Positions 11,506 through 21,657 of a stretch of 29,491 nucleotides of DNA are shown in pieces. The stretch is taken from the NCBI GenBank assembly GCA_043381765.1, contig JBHJMP010000004.1:1-29491 (forward strand), written 5' to 3'. The translations under genes were made by a program, and so were the position numbers. The first letter of the stretch is position 1. Each line of letters begins with the position of its first letter. A model generated the notes under the pieces. It searched no databases and was not told the origin of the DNA. It saw only the letters and a list, made by a program, of their open reading frames with translations. The stretch is from Collodictyon triciliatum. Lineage: Eukaryota > CRuMs.

Positions 11506-13046
11506 TCTAATATTCAAGGGGGAACAGGAAGTGTTTTAATGGGTCTTTTTTATATAATAAAATTTCTTCTCTATAAATTATTATTATTTATATAGAATCA
11601 TGGTCAAATTCTATCATATTATAAATTTGATAAGAAATTTTGAAAACACAAAAAGCACACTTGGCAGTGGTACCCAAAGAAAAACTGTGCTTTTCTCTCC
11701 CTTGGATTGAAGTTCAGTGATTAGACCTACAGAATTTTGCTTGTTAACTGGCCAGAAGAGTAATAATCATTATTTTAAGGTTTGTTAATCAAAAAACTGG
11801 AAGAAAATATTTTTTTAAAAAAAAAGGGGTCTTGTTAAGGACACTCCAGTGACACAATCGGGAACAGAGACAAAAAACTCTAGACAAGTCCTGAAAAAAA
11901 AAAAGGTAATGTAAAATTTGGTTTGATATGTTCTTTTTTCCTTTATTCAATTCAATTAGTTTGATACGTTCTAATATGAATGAAATTACAATGATAAGCT
12001 CGTTTTTTATTAGAAATTAAAGGGAGAAGAATCAGACGAGGCATGAAATATAAATTAACAACAGGTTGAAAAAAATTTTTACTTTAAATATTGCAAGATG
12101 TTAATAGCTAACTCAATTGTTTCTAATTCAATAATTAATAAAAATGTAAATTTTATCAAATTATTCATGGGACGTGAGATTGTTTGGATGCACAGAAAAT
12201 AGCATTTATCAGATTTATTAAAAGGAATCTATCAAATTTTTGGCCAAAATAGTGCGTAATAAAAATTTTCTGATTTTTTTTTGATTTTGATTGCTGAGAA
12301 GAAATTACTCCATAACATTACTTTAATGTCTGATAGACTTTATTTTGTATATTTTCAAATGTGCTTTTATAAGAAAAAATTCATTTATTGTATATATATT
12401 GAATAACAGCCAAATCATGCTGAAGTTTAATTTTGCTCGTCGCGATATTTTTAAAATTCAGAATGAAGTCTGTGCGCCCTATATGTGAAATGGCCCTTAG
12501 AGCTGCATCATAAGGAAATGATATTTAATTTGGCATTGTAGCACAATCGAAACCAAAAAAATTGACAAAAAATACTGATTTCTTAAAGTTTTAATTTAGA
12601 TTCTGAATATATGATTGTATGGAGCGAGCATAATTTTTGGAATATCCAAAATATGAAAGAACATGGCACACCGCACCATGGATTTGCCAAATAATCACAT
12701 AACCTTTGGTTTTTTTTCATAATTGGAGTGAAGAAAGTTCATTTATTTGATATATGAAAAGAATGACCAATACGATTGTTTTATCATGTATAAGCATGTA
12801 AAATCAAAATTGTCAAAATTTACAGAAGTATGAATAAAATGGAGTGAGCTATTGATGAGTAGTAAATAATTCATGTGTATGTAATAATGCAATCAAACAT
12901 ATATTGGTCGCAGTGTGCGTGGTTTCAATATTCGATGCATGTTGACCAAGGTTCTCGTATATTCTTCTCTGTCCTGGGACAAGCAATCAATATATTATTG
13001 GTTAATCACAACAGGGCTGCTAAATCTCTTGTGTGAACAGTGGAAT

Positions 13047-13262
13047 TTATTTCCTCATATGCAGCGAACAAAAATTACCCTTCGGGGCTGCATGCCTGAT
13101 TTGCGTGTGGTCCTTACAGCGCTGTTCAATTTTTTCTTTCTGGTCTTCAGTGCTACATAGCTGATGATTACGAATAGTTTCACTCCGAGTCTTTGTATGA
13201 TTCTGCTGAACCAAAGGCTCTGAAAAAAATATAACTATTGTTAAGAGAGAGAATATGTGCAT
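13047..13262 (-). CDS. Possible small secreted peptide or exon fragment
   Basis: A minus-strand frame from ATG 13262 gives 71 residues. It starts with a plausible signal peptide (MHIFSLLTIVIFF), followed by a hydrophilic stretch with three cysteines (LCSTEDQ, RCKDH, NFCS). A pyrimidine tract ending in CAG at the signal-peptide boundary also looks like a splice acceptor, and a GTAATT donor lies after HAAPKG. The hydrophilic part may therefore be an internal exon of a larger unresolved minus-strand gene. No family is recognised. Confidence 0.25.
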   Translation of the reverse strand: MHIFSLLTIVIFFSEPLVQQNHTKTRSETIRNHQLCSTEDQKEKIEQRCKDHTQIRHAAPKGNFCSLHMRK

Positions 13263-13305
13263 TTTAGTAGAAAGATATCAATTTGATTAATGAAATACAG
13301 TTCAC

Positions 13306-13306
13306 C

Positions 13307-13380
<74 letters not shown>
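13306..13380. repeat. (CAA)n microsatellite
   Basis: About 25 perfect copies of CAA, lying outside any supported exon. Confidence 0.95.
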
Positions 13381-13381
<1 letters not shown>

Positions 13382-13439
13382 ATAAAAAATTGACGCACCT
13401 TGCAGGGAAATATATTACTGTATTCTATGAGCATTTTGA

Positions 13440-14447
13440 AGGGGGCAACGCGGGCAATTACTTGCGACTATCAGTTATGTTGAGAATGGAAAGAGATGGT
13501 GGCACGCCCGCAAGAAAATGAATCGAAGTAAGCAACACGTTTGGCCATGCCTTGTGTGTCTTTGGCAGCGGGTAACAGAGAGTGACCCCAGGTCGAGAGG
13601 GTGGCAGGCCGCTGCTTGCAGCGCTACCAGGTAAACTGAGGCTGCGGCGTGCATGCGGTGGTTGGAGTTGCTTAGATTGCGAATGCTTAGGGTCGAAAAG
13701 CGATGGTTACTTTCTTCTGTCGCGCTTCCCACGAAGTGGCACCAGGCCGGTTGATCATTCGGCTGTGGCTTGACAGATTGAATGAGGCGCGCTTCCTTCA
13801 TCCCTCTTTTTATTCCATTAAAATTCAAAAACACACGCCGGATATAGAAATTTTTTGATGACCAAATGAGAAGTTTGCTTGTGGAATTTATATATGAAAT
13901 GATTGTTTCCAAATAATGTACGTTTATATTGGTTTGCGAAAATTGCAGACACCAATCAGTTGAACAATCATTCTAGAATTTAGTCAGTGGTGGGCTTGCT
14001 CTACCTTGCATGTGATGCTTCCAGTATTTGGTAGCGCATTTGCGATGATGTAGATAGACACCTTTCTTCCACAAAAAGCATTCATTTCGCCCCGATTATA
14101 ACGGTCGGTCTCGCGCAACGGCAAGATGGAGGCTGTGACAATCCCATTCGACATTCCGCCCTTAGCCTCGATCCACATTAATCAATAAAAAATGGAAATA
14201 TCACCTTTACCGACCCACAAGCTGATTTCACACTGTCATTCAAGCCTGACCGCAACCACTCCACGGCGATCCGTCCGGCCTGCGCTTCGTGGCACCGCAC
14301 GTCGGATCTCTTGCGAGTTGCATCTGAGTCTCGTCGTCTCCTGCTTCGTGGGCTGAGCCAAAGCGCATCCTATCACGCGGCTCCGTTGTCTTCCTTTTCT
14401 CTTCTTCCTCTTTGATTTTAATTTTTTTTGTTTCATATTTTTGCTCC
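13440..14447 (-). other. GC-richer block with unresolved minus-strand coding fragments
   Basis: Base composition changes sharply from the AT-rich flank. Several short minus-strand stretches read like coding sequence: ARLIQSVKPQPNDQPAWCHF (about 13,790-13,700), SNGIVTASILPLRETDRYNR (about 14,155-14,080), and RSDVRCHEAQAGRIAVEWLR (about 14,320-14,240), the last followed by a good GTAAAG donor near 14,212. I could not join them with matching phases, so they may be exons of a small gene, a decayed gene, or chance. Upstream parts overlap the 5' flank of the DH-PH-RhoGAP gene on the other strand. Confidence 0.3.
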
Positions 14448-17400
14448 ATGATTCAAACTCCGTCTCCCAGCCAGCTGCTTGGCATGTCAACAAGGCAGAG
14501 CGCCTGCGCAGTGGATCGTTGCGATTGTCTCGGCTTCGATGCAAATCCATTTGTTCCATCAAAGTGCAAATGCCAGCATGCAGAAAAGGACCACAAAGGG
14601 CAAGGAAGCGGGCCTATGTAAAAACTACTTATTTTTTTTTATTTGTGCTTTTATTAATTCAAAGTTCCACAAAAAAAAAAATGAAATGAAATGAAATAAA
14701 ATAAAATCCCAATTAAAAGCACAGAGAATCCATGAAAAGTTCAATATAAATCCAACATAAAATCCCAATAAAAATACAACTAAAATTCAATCAAAATCCC
14801 TATGAATATAATGATGGCCTCACCAACGCAGAAGCGCATCCAATCCACCACCGACACAACCACGCCTGCCCCAAAGCGGACCAGCGCTCTCGCCCGGCAC
14901 AACCCCGGCAGACTCCAATCCATCCCGAAGCCAGCGCTCCATAACCACGCACTCATCAACCCCATCTGCCCCAGTATTGCCGGCCAAACCGGCCGTGGTC
15001 ACACCACGCTTGACCTTCGCTCCAAACCCAACCACAGTTCCAGCAGCCTCTTCATCCGCACCTCCCCAGCCGAAGACCGCACCACCAGTTCCGGCAAAGG
15101 TAGCACCACCCACCAGGACTGGGCGCTCCATCTCCTCCGGACAAGCAGCAGAGTCCCCGCATTCATTGAATCCACAGCCGGACAGAAAGCAATCCCCGCC
15201 CAAATCCCACGCGCAGATTCCGGTCATTCACGAGACACCTGCTGGAGCTGAGCCAAAGTCGCCTGAGTCCACACATTCAAAGCCACAACCGCCGCCTCCT
15301 CCAAGTCCCGGCTCGGCTCGAAAGTTGACCAGTGGGATTTCTTCGTCTGAGGCGATGGAGACGGCTATGTATAGTGCTGTATTATCGCCTGTGTTCTTTG
15401 CAAACGACGAGTTGGCTATTCAGTCGCGACAACGCAAGATCTCGATGGCAAATCCGGTTCGTGCAAGCGTTGCAAATCTACCTCTGGGAAGCATGATACC
15501 AGAGGGCTCGCATCAGACATCCATGCAGAAGAATCGCCTTTCCTTGCACGCATCAGTGGTATTATATCCGCTTCATCTATGTTCCTTACGCTTCGTGTAA
15601 TTTTCGTCTTTTTTTTTCTAATTAAAAGAGAAAAATTGGGGTGTTATGATCCGATAGGATGGGGATATTTCGATTGGCTCGATCATTCGCCATGGCTTAG
15701 TTGCTGCAAGGCTAAATACGGAACATATTGAAGTCATTATGAACTACATTACATCTCTAAAGTCTAAAGATTCTCCTCTTCTTGATCGACATCAATTAAG
15801 GAGCCTGGTTTGTATGGCGTTTGCTTTGCCTAAGCTTTTTCAAGTTTTTTTTTTTCATTTCGCAGCACGCTTTTTGTATACTCATGCCGCTATTTATTTC
15901 TTCGTGAACCGTCCCATCTAGCTACAAATATATTATAAAGTACAAGTACTGGTCGGTCAGCAAGACTTGAATCGTGCATTAATTTTCCTGCAAAGTTTGG
16001 TTCGAATGAAACGTGATTATAGAAGATATGTTACATTCAGTAGGAGCTCTCCTCCAATAAATATATTTTAATATGTAATACGATTCTATTCAGAGAGATA
16101 GCCAATTCAATTTTTATTCTCTTTTCTTTTTCTTAGTTTTTCGACATGTACTTCTAATGACTTTTTTATTTCTTATGCTCATCATCATATGAAGTGGTTC
16201 ATTTTCCTTTCAAAGAAATCAAGCTAATTTTCCTACAATCGGCACGACATAACAGAATCCTCAGAGTCGTACAAAAGAAACAAAATCATACAGGCTCTCT
16301 ACATCGATGAAATTAAATATTTCAAGAAACTCCGTATTGGCTTCAAGGTTGGTCTGCTGTGCATATTTTATCTGCCTATGCCCCACACAGCTAGTTTACC
16401 GACACTTGCAATTCTTCGTCTGCGTCTTTTTTTCTTTTTCTTTTTCTTTTTCTTTTTCTTTTTCTTTTTCTTTTTCTTTTTCTTTTTCTTTTTCTTTTTC
16501 TTTTTCTTTTTCTTTTTCTTTTTCTAAAAAACTATAAAGTCAATATTGCCATATTCATTTAACCAGACTTACTACACCGAATTGATGGTCGTGGCGGGCT
16601 CCAACGTTGGCATCAAGGGACAGCTTCCTACAGCTTCAGATGTTAAGGTTGTGCTTAGTTTTACTGTTTTGATGAATGATTCCTCCATTTTCCTTGTGTT
16701 TAGATCATGTTATGTATAATTCCATGACTGGTCCTCTATAGTAAATAAATGTAATGCCCGACCCCTTAACAATTTTCTGTCTACTTGTCTTTCTTAGTTT
16801 GAAGCTGTGACCCCTTGATAAAGACTACAATTCGTTTGAATTCTGCGCTGTGAAATGGCTAACATATGTCTGATTTTAACACAGGCGATATTTGGAAACT
16901 TTGATATTCTGTATTCTTGTCACCAAGAATTACTGCACTCTTTTGAGGCGATGATGGCCAACTGGCCGTTTTGTGACTGCATGATTGGCAAAATATTCAG
17001 AAGAAGAGTTTGTTTTCATGAAACTAAAATTTTGCTAATTTTTTTTTTAAAAAAAAATTACAATCATATGTATGTATCAAAACACTCAATTCTTTTTAAT
17101 TGCCCATACCATTTGCTTACTACATGGACACTCTAGGCACAGTTCCTTAAATACTATGGAGACTATGTGTCCAATTTCCATTTTTCGTCAGAGACCATAA
17201 AGAGGCTTGGTGAAAACGAAAAATACTGTTCTATCATAAATGTACCTCTTTTTCCTTTTTCCTTTTTTTTTTTTTTGGTGTGGCACATTTATGCTAATCA
17301 AATACCACTCAACTGAAACCTGTCTTGAAGCTTTCTTTGTGTTTATGTATGTTTATGTATGTTTATGTATGTTTATGTATGTTTATGTATGTTTATGTAT

Positions 17401-20400
17401 GTTTATGTATGTTTATGTATGTTTATGTATGTTTATGTATGTTTATGTATGTTTATGTATGTTTATGTATNNNNNNNNNNNNNNNNNNNNNNNNNNNNNN
17501 NNNNNNNNNNNNNNNNNNNNNNNNNNNNNNNNNNNNNNNNNNNNNNNNNNNNNNNNNNNNNNNNNNNNNNTGAAGCTTTCTTTGTGTTTATGTATGTTTA
17601 TGTATGTTTATGTATGTTTATGTATGTTTATGTATGTTTATGTATGTATGTATGTATGTATGTATGTATGTATGTATGTATGTATGTATGTATGTATGTA
17701 TGTATGTATGTATGTATGTATGTATGTATGTATGTATGTATGTATGAGCTATGTTTTCATTTTCATTTGGTATAAGGCTATTGAATCGAAGGGGCATGCT
17801 TTCGAGCTGCAAGCGATTCTTTCTTTCCCACTTAATCGCATCCCCGTCTATGAAAACTCACTGGAGGTTTGCTCGAGATACTTCACATACATGTATTTCA
17901 CACATATTGTCCCTGTATCGCAATATTCCAAAATGAGAGCTGAATTATCCATCACTGAATTTATACACACAAAATCATATTAGAGCATCTTACTTCACAC
18001 TCCGAAGGACCATCCTGACCATAACGACCTCTTTGAGGTTTTGGCTATTGTCAAGCAAACAGTGCCTATCATAAAGGACAAGTTAGAAAACCTATTTCAC
18101 ACCCGACCTTATTTTTTCAAAAGTTATCTGACCCAATTTTATTTGTATTTTTCTTTCCTGTTTCTTGAAATAAAAACAAAAAAAAATCTTTTTTTTAAAT
18201 CGCCTCAATTTTTTTTTATGAATAATCAGGCTTGAGCATTCAGCCGAGCGTTCTGTCATCCTTGAAATATATCGACGCCTTCAGAAAAGCCATGTGAAGT
18301 TTTTTTTTTAAAAAAAACAACAACAACAACAACAAACACTTAAAAAAAATCGACATTAAAAGCTCCACTTTTTGGTAATGAAAAGAACCAATGTAGTCAC
18401 TTTTATTATATGAAGGGATATTATCTCCGATATGATCGTTCAGAACGCTCGTCATTTTCAATTAACTAAAAGCTGTTTTACATGTGTAGGGCGTACTTTC
18501 TGAAAAGTCCAAATTTATTCGCGAGGGTGACTGCCATGAGGTTAAGCCAAAGGTCGGCCCTCGAACTCTCTTTCTCTTTAACGATCGGCTGGTGATATCA
18601 AAGCCACAACCTCGTGGATACTGCAAGTATGATTAATACAGTTTGGTGAATGGCTTTATCTTTCGCAAATGGAAAGCAAGAAAATAAATTTTTAAAAAAA
18701 AGTGTGGGGATGGGCTCGACTCACATATATACTCATTCTTTAATATTTTCCTTCATATTTATGAAGGTTTCGTCAATCTGCTCTGATAGCTAATATTAAA
18801 GCGAGAGATATCCCGGATAGCAATCGTTAGTACTTCTTTCTAGAAACTTATACTATATGAATTCAATATATGTATATTTCGTACCCTGCTCTGTAACCCA
18901 TCTTTTCCTCATAAAATAGTAAATTATAAAGAATAATGAATTTTAGAAGGGGGTTTCTTGAAATTTGCTTCTTCAAATCATAGTTGGGAAGAACTTGATT
19001 GAGATGACGGGAGCAGAGAGTGAAGTGCTTTCGTTTTCTACATCTGAAGAAAAGAGGTCTTGGCTCTCAAACTTTGAGACTCTTGCTCGAGAACTTGCTG
19101 ATTCAAGAGGTATTAGCACCCATTTTCAGATTGCATTTGTGAAACGCTCTCTACTTTTTAAAAGAGTCTTTCTTGTGAAGTCTAAATCAATCTAAACAAC
19201 TTTTTATTCTGTTCTTTTTTAATTGGAATATCACTATGTGCTTCCAGTATTTGGTTCGAGCTTAGATTCCTTACTAAAGCGAGAGCCTGGAGTGAAGATT
19301 CCCAAAGTCCTCACCAGCCATATTGAATTTATTCGAAAAACTGGTCCACTATTTTTTTCATAAAGCCCTATTTTCTTTTCTTCTTTTCTTTTCTTTTCTT
19401 TTCTTTTCTTTTCTTTTCTTTTCTTTTCTTTTCTTTTCTTTTCTTTTCTTTTCTTTTCTTTTCTTTTCTTTTCTTTTTACTTTTTTTTTTACCTTTTTTA
19501 AATTGTTTTTTTTATTTGTTTAGGTGTAATTTTTTGACCTCATCTGTTCATACCTCCTTTTCATTAAAAGGTTACGTTAGAATTTTTATTTTCATTAATT
19601 ATGTGCTTCTGTTTTATATTCAGGTATGGATTCTGTCGGGATATTTCGGCTTTCTGGCGACATGGTTGTAGTCGGGGAAATCAGGCGGCTGTGGGATGAG
19701 GGTATGTGTTTCAATCTAAGCGGAAGCACAGGCGATGTTTTTAACCCTATCTTTTTTTTTAAAAAAAAAAACTTCACAGAGGTGTAAACATGTATTATAA
19801 TCATTTTTATCCACTCAATCTTAAAATTGATAGAATATCTTTACAAAAAAAAACTGTGAATATTAAAAGAAAAAGAATGTTCTTTTCGTTGTGAAATAAT
19901 AAGACCAAATATCACAGGAGCGGAGGTTGATTTCGAGCAATATGATGTGAACGCGGTTGCATCGTCGATTAAATTATGGTTTCGAATGCTGCCTGAGCCA
20001 GTTTTTACATTCGGTCTGTATGAAATATTGTGCGGATTCGGGGGTTTGTACCTTTTTCTTTTCCAATATTTATTTTACATCGTGATTACGAATTAATCTT
20101 TAGTGTTAATAATAAGTATAATAATTTTGAACTTTTTGAATTCTACATCACTATCAACAGAGCATAAATTGAAGGGTTTGCTGTAATAATAATAATAACA
20201 ATAATTGTTATTATTATTACTATTATTATTATAAACTGAAAGCCATGGATTATTGAGAACTCATTTCGGTGTATTAGATGTCAAAAAACTAGATGGCGAA
20301 AGACTCGCATACCTTCGGCCTATCATCGAAAAGATTCCGCCAGCAAACTACGAAATTATCAAATATCTGTTTACATTCCTGGAAGAGTGCGCACTCTACT

Positions 20401-20819
20401 TCAAAATTAAAAATATATTTGTTTATCTTCCTTTTACTCTTGCAGATTATTTTTCTTCGTTTTGCTGTATTTTTTTTTATTCTTATGATTAATTCTAGGA
20501 TACTGTTATATTTTGCAGGTTATCCCATTTATCGGCAACCAACAGAATGGATTCGGCCAATCTGGTATGTATTGAACTACTACTCTATATGTAATCAGAT
20601 TGCAATAATATCTGCAGGCCAGTTGACATCGAGGGTACAGTATTCCAAACATCATAATGAAGAATAATCACACTATGCATTCTTGCACAGAGCACTGTCT
20701 TTGGACCGAACCTGATCAAGCCCAAGGAAGTGACCATCGAAAACGCACTCGACATCCCCCGTGTAAACGAAACCATCTGCTTCATGATTGAAAACCGGGC
20801 CAAGGTCTTTACAAAATGA
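14448..20819 (+). CDS. Cys/His-motif - DH - PH - RhoGAP protein (dual Rho GEF/GAP), 20 exons
   Basis: Exons: 14448-14617, 14832-15558, 15658-15807, 15961-15999, 16267-16347, 16567-16647, 16885-17007, 17137-17241, 17777-17866, 17984-18081, 18230-18293, 18490-18626, 18767-18825, 18984-19109, 19248-19343, 19624-19701, 19918-20043, 20278-20386, 20519-20564, 20691-20819. All are GT-AG and phase-consistent, coding for 877 residues if ATG 14448 is used (14484 is an in-frame alternative). Residues about 19-45 form a Cys/His motif (CDCLGF, CKCQHAEKDH). A Pro/Ser-rich linker runs to about 300. The DH domain (about 363-576) shows IFGNFDILYSCHQELLHSFE, FLKYYGDYVSNF and SFPLNRIP. The PH domain (about 577-683) shows KFIREGDC and GPRTLFLFND. 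RhoGAP (about 684-877) keeps the arginine finger in GIFRLSG, the Lys in SSIKLWFRMLPEP and the Asn in NRMDSANL. The architecture resembles Bcr/Abr: the DH loads GTP on a Rho/Rac GTPase and the GAP ends the signal. Expected in the cytosol or at membranes, controlling actin. Confidence 0.9.
14618..14831 (+). other. Intron 1 of the DH-PH-RhoGAP gene with (AATGA/AATAA) and AATCCCAA-type imperfect repeats
   Basis: GTAAAA donor at 14618 and GCAG acceptor at 14831. The phase-2 split codon joins in frame. The interior holds short AATGA/AATAAA units (about 14,680-14,707), then loosely repeated AAATCCCAAT-like words. No coding potential is evident. Confidence 0.7.
16426..16525. repeat. (TTTTTC)n microsatellite
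   Basis: About 16 copies of TTTTTC in the intron between exons 16267-16347 and 16567-16647 of the DH-PH-RhoGAP gene, about 40 bases before the next acceptor. On the sense strand it extends the polypyrimidine tract. Confidence 0.95.
17326..17470. repeat. (GTTTATGTAT)n decamer array, left of the gap
   Basis: Thirteen perfect decamers preceded by the unique 15-mer TGAAGCTTTCTTTGT. The array ends at the run of N. Confidence 0.95.
17571..17746. repeat. (GTTTATGTAT)n then (TATG)n, right of the gap
   Basis: The unique 15-mer TGAAGCTTTCTTTGT recurs here, followed by six decamers and then about 25 copies of a TATG tetramer derived from the decamer's second half. Confidence 0.95.
19371..19478. repeat. 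(TTTTC)n microsatellite
   Basis: About 20 copies of TTTTC in the intron between RhoGAP exons 19248-19343 and 19624-19701. Confidence 0.95.
20182..20234. repeat. AAT/ATT palindrome
   Basis: A run of TAA/AAT triplets passes through a central CAATAATTG into a complementary ATT run, giving an almost perfect self-complementary stretch of about 50 bases inside an intron of the DH-PH-RhoGAP gene. Confidence 0.8.
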
Positions 20820-20924
20820 GCACCCTTACAAAGTGATGTTTTATGAGCAACGGCAAAACACAAACAAAAAAAAAAGAAGTAAAGAAAGAGCAGAAACAAA
20901 AGCAAGAAATAGCGTACCAAGATT

Positions 20925-20930
20925 AATAAA
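20925..20930 (+). terminator. Putative polyadenylation signal AATAAA
   Basis: Canonical hexamer 106 bases after the TGA of the DH-PH-RhoGAP gene, in an A-rich 3' flank. Position and sequence fit; use is not shown. Confidence 0.45.
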
Positions 20931-21408
20931 GCTTTACTTTATCCTTTGTCACCATTAGAACAAAACAAAATGAAATGCAAACGAAAAAAAAGAAAACCAA
21001 AGAATATAAGAGATACTGTGAATGTGTGAGATACTTCCCTTGTAAAACGAATTTTACCCTCATCAGGAAAAAATACGAAACTTTATACAAAAAAGGGCAC
21101 AGTAAAGATAAAAAGACAGCAAAGGCATGAGTCACCCGTTCGAAAATGTGTTGAACCAAACAATCATCACGAATCAACCCCAAAATCATTTTAACACACT
21201 GGCATGATCAAAAAGAAAGAAAAAAAAAAGCAGCACTCACAAATCACAAATCACAAACCACACAATTTGAGCCTATTCATCCAATCTTCCCGCTCTTCCA
21301 CACAAAGACAGCACACAACTCCCAGTCACAACAAAAACAAAACCAACAGGAAAAAGAAAAAGAAAAGGAGAAAGACTAACCGACTCAGCTACTTAACCAA
21401 CCTGAACC

Positions 21409-21624
21409 AAGAAGAAAAGAAAGAAGAAAAAGAAGAAAAAGAAGAAAAAGAAGAAAAAGAAGAAAAAGAAGAAAAAGAAAAAAAAGAAAAAAAAAGAAAA
21501 GAAAAAAAAAAGAAAAAGATAAAAAAGATAAAAAAAGAAAAAAAGAAAAAAAGAAAAAAAGAAAAAAGAAAAAAAAAGAAAAAGGAAGGAAGGAAGCAAA
21601 GAAAGAAAGAAAAAAACAAAGAAA
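21409..21624 (+). repeat. Polypurine tract (GAAGAAAAA / AAAAAG-type)
   Basis: An almost pure A/G strand made of AAGAAGAAAAAG-like units grading into AAAAAG and GGAAGGAAG units. It lies directly upstream of the glycosyltransferase ATG and is probably in its 5' UTR or promoter. Such homopurine-homopyrimidine tracts can form triplex structures. Confidence 0.9.
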
Positions 21625-21657
21625 CCCCTTCAGCAAGGAGCAAGAAAAGAGGACGCC

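Larger units (their letters stand above)
11506..13440. other. AT-rich intergenic region
   Basis: This is very AT-rich sequence upstream of the LRR receptor gene. It contains homopolymer runs and a T7A9 block near 11,811-11,825. I could not support any long open frame, RNA gene or repeat family in 11.5-12.9 kb. The promoter and 5' UTR of the LRR gene should lie just above 11505, but no specific element is recognisable. Confidence 0.5.
17242..17776 (+). other. Intron with tandem repeats and a 100-N assembly gap
   Basis: This intron interrupts the DH domain between FLKYYGDYVSNF and SFPLNRIP. It contains a (GTTTATGTAT)n array (17341-17470), exactly 100 N (17471-17570), a second copy of the same array (17586-17645) and a (TATG)n run to about 17746. 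The 15 bases just before each array (17326-17340 and 17571-17585) are identical. Confidence 0.9.
20820..21657. other. Intergenic region: 3' end of the RhoGAP gene and 5' flank of the glycosyltransferase gene
   Basis: It begins with the A-rich 3' UTR of the DH-PH-RhoGAP gene, with AATAAA at about 20925-20930. It then passes into A/C-rich sequence (about 21.2-21.4 kb) and a purine tract up to the start of the glycosyltransferase gene. A minus-strand open frame of 88 codons (21189-20923) is judged non-coding. Confidence 0.6.

Noticed and set aside
14802-15251. Alternative plus-strand frame of 149 codons starting with ATG in exon 2 of the DH-PH-RhoGAP gene
   Set aside because: The chosen frame joins exon 1 and exon 3 in phase and continues through 20 exons. 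The alternative cannot be linked to either neighbour.
17240-17983. Long frame of Tyr/Val/Cys/Met repeats crossing the N gap
   Set aside because: It is the translation of the (GTTTATGTAT)n and (TATG)n microsatellites within an intron.
20923-21189. Minus-strand frame of 88 codons with two hydrophobic stretches
   Set aside because: It lies in the A-rich 3' flank of the DH-PH-RhoGAP gene. T-rich antisense DNA yields Phe/Leu-rich frames by chance, and nothing else supports a gene.
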